Shown here: positions 5,973 to 6,056 of the stretch, one piece after another | Position numbering within the stretch: position 1 is the stretch's first letter | Layout: the number at the start of each line of letters is the position of its first letter | Origin: Planctomycetota bacterium | GTDB taxonomy: Bacteria; Planctomycetota; Planctomycetia; Pirellulales; Pirellulaceae | Length of the DNA: 6,056 nucleotides | Direction of reading: 5' to 3' | Assembly: GCA_019347795.1 (NCBI GenBank) | Contig: JAHWKS010000394.1 | Location: 1 to 6,056, forward strand | Position numbers and translations under genes: made by a program | The notes under the pieces: generated by a model | What the model saw: the letters and a program-made list of their open reading frames with translations, nothing else | What the model was told of the DNA's origin: nothing | Databases searched by the model: none

Positions 5973-6056
5973 CCAGAAAACTGATCCCAGATCAACAGCC
6001 GCCGACGCGGCAAGTCCCGAGGGGAGCACATGTTGCGCCGCGCCGCCAGGGGAGAG
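5973..6056 (-). other. Upstream region of the small basic gene
   Basis: This stretch should contain the promoter of the minus-strand gene, but no convincing -35/-10 pair was found. A small inverted repeat, TGATC-CCA-GATCA at 5982-5994, lies 25 bases before the GTG start. It could be an operator half-site pair or chance. No other gene is seen up to the window edge. Confidence 0.3.

Overview
The window is GC-rich and carries a gene pair typical of Planctomycetota, probably Pirellulales-like. The pair is a membrane-anchored multihaem cytochrome c fused to tetratricopeptide repeats, followed by a CRTAC1-type protein with FG-GAP/VCBS repeats and a C-terminal ASPIC/UnbV domain. This assignment comes from architecture and remembered family features, not from a database search.

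Layout: bases 1-152 are upstream sequence with one good sigma70-like promoter candidate (TTGACG-17-TATCCT). A small secreted protein with few cysteines (153-566) follows. A 202-bp gap with short hairpins leads to a strong ribosome binding site and the large cytochrome gene (769-3624). Behind it a near-perfect long inverted repeat (3632-3714) fills most of the gap to the CRTAC1/ASPIC gene (3738-5603). Overlapping the end of that gene is a short frame (5593-5847) that reads as an internally deleted remnant of a sugar ABC transporter permease (MalG type). On the minus strand, facing it, is a 29-codon gene for a very basic protein (5868-5957), too short for routine gene callers but with a strong ribosome binding site and a GTG start.

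How the parts may work together: the cytochrome has five predicted transmembrane helices with two histidine pairs that could bind b haems. Behind them come five CXXCH c-haem sites, a beta-rich domain and TPRs, so one polypeptide could carry electrons from the quinone pool to the periplasmic side and dock partners there. The CRTAC1 protein has an N-terminal membrane anchor and a calcium-binding-type repeat domain that would lie on the same side, and is a natural candidate partner. The substrate cannot be read from the sequence. The permease remnant suggests that a transporter gene once lay next to this pair.

No mobile-element transposase, tRNA, rRNA or CRISPR array was seen. The most unusual items are the long hairpin between the two main genes, the b-haem/c-haem/TPR fusion, the permease remnant and the tiny basic gene.
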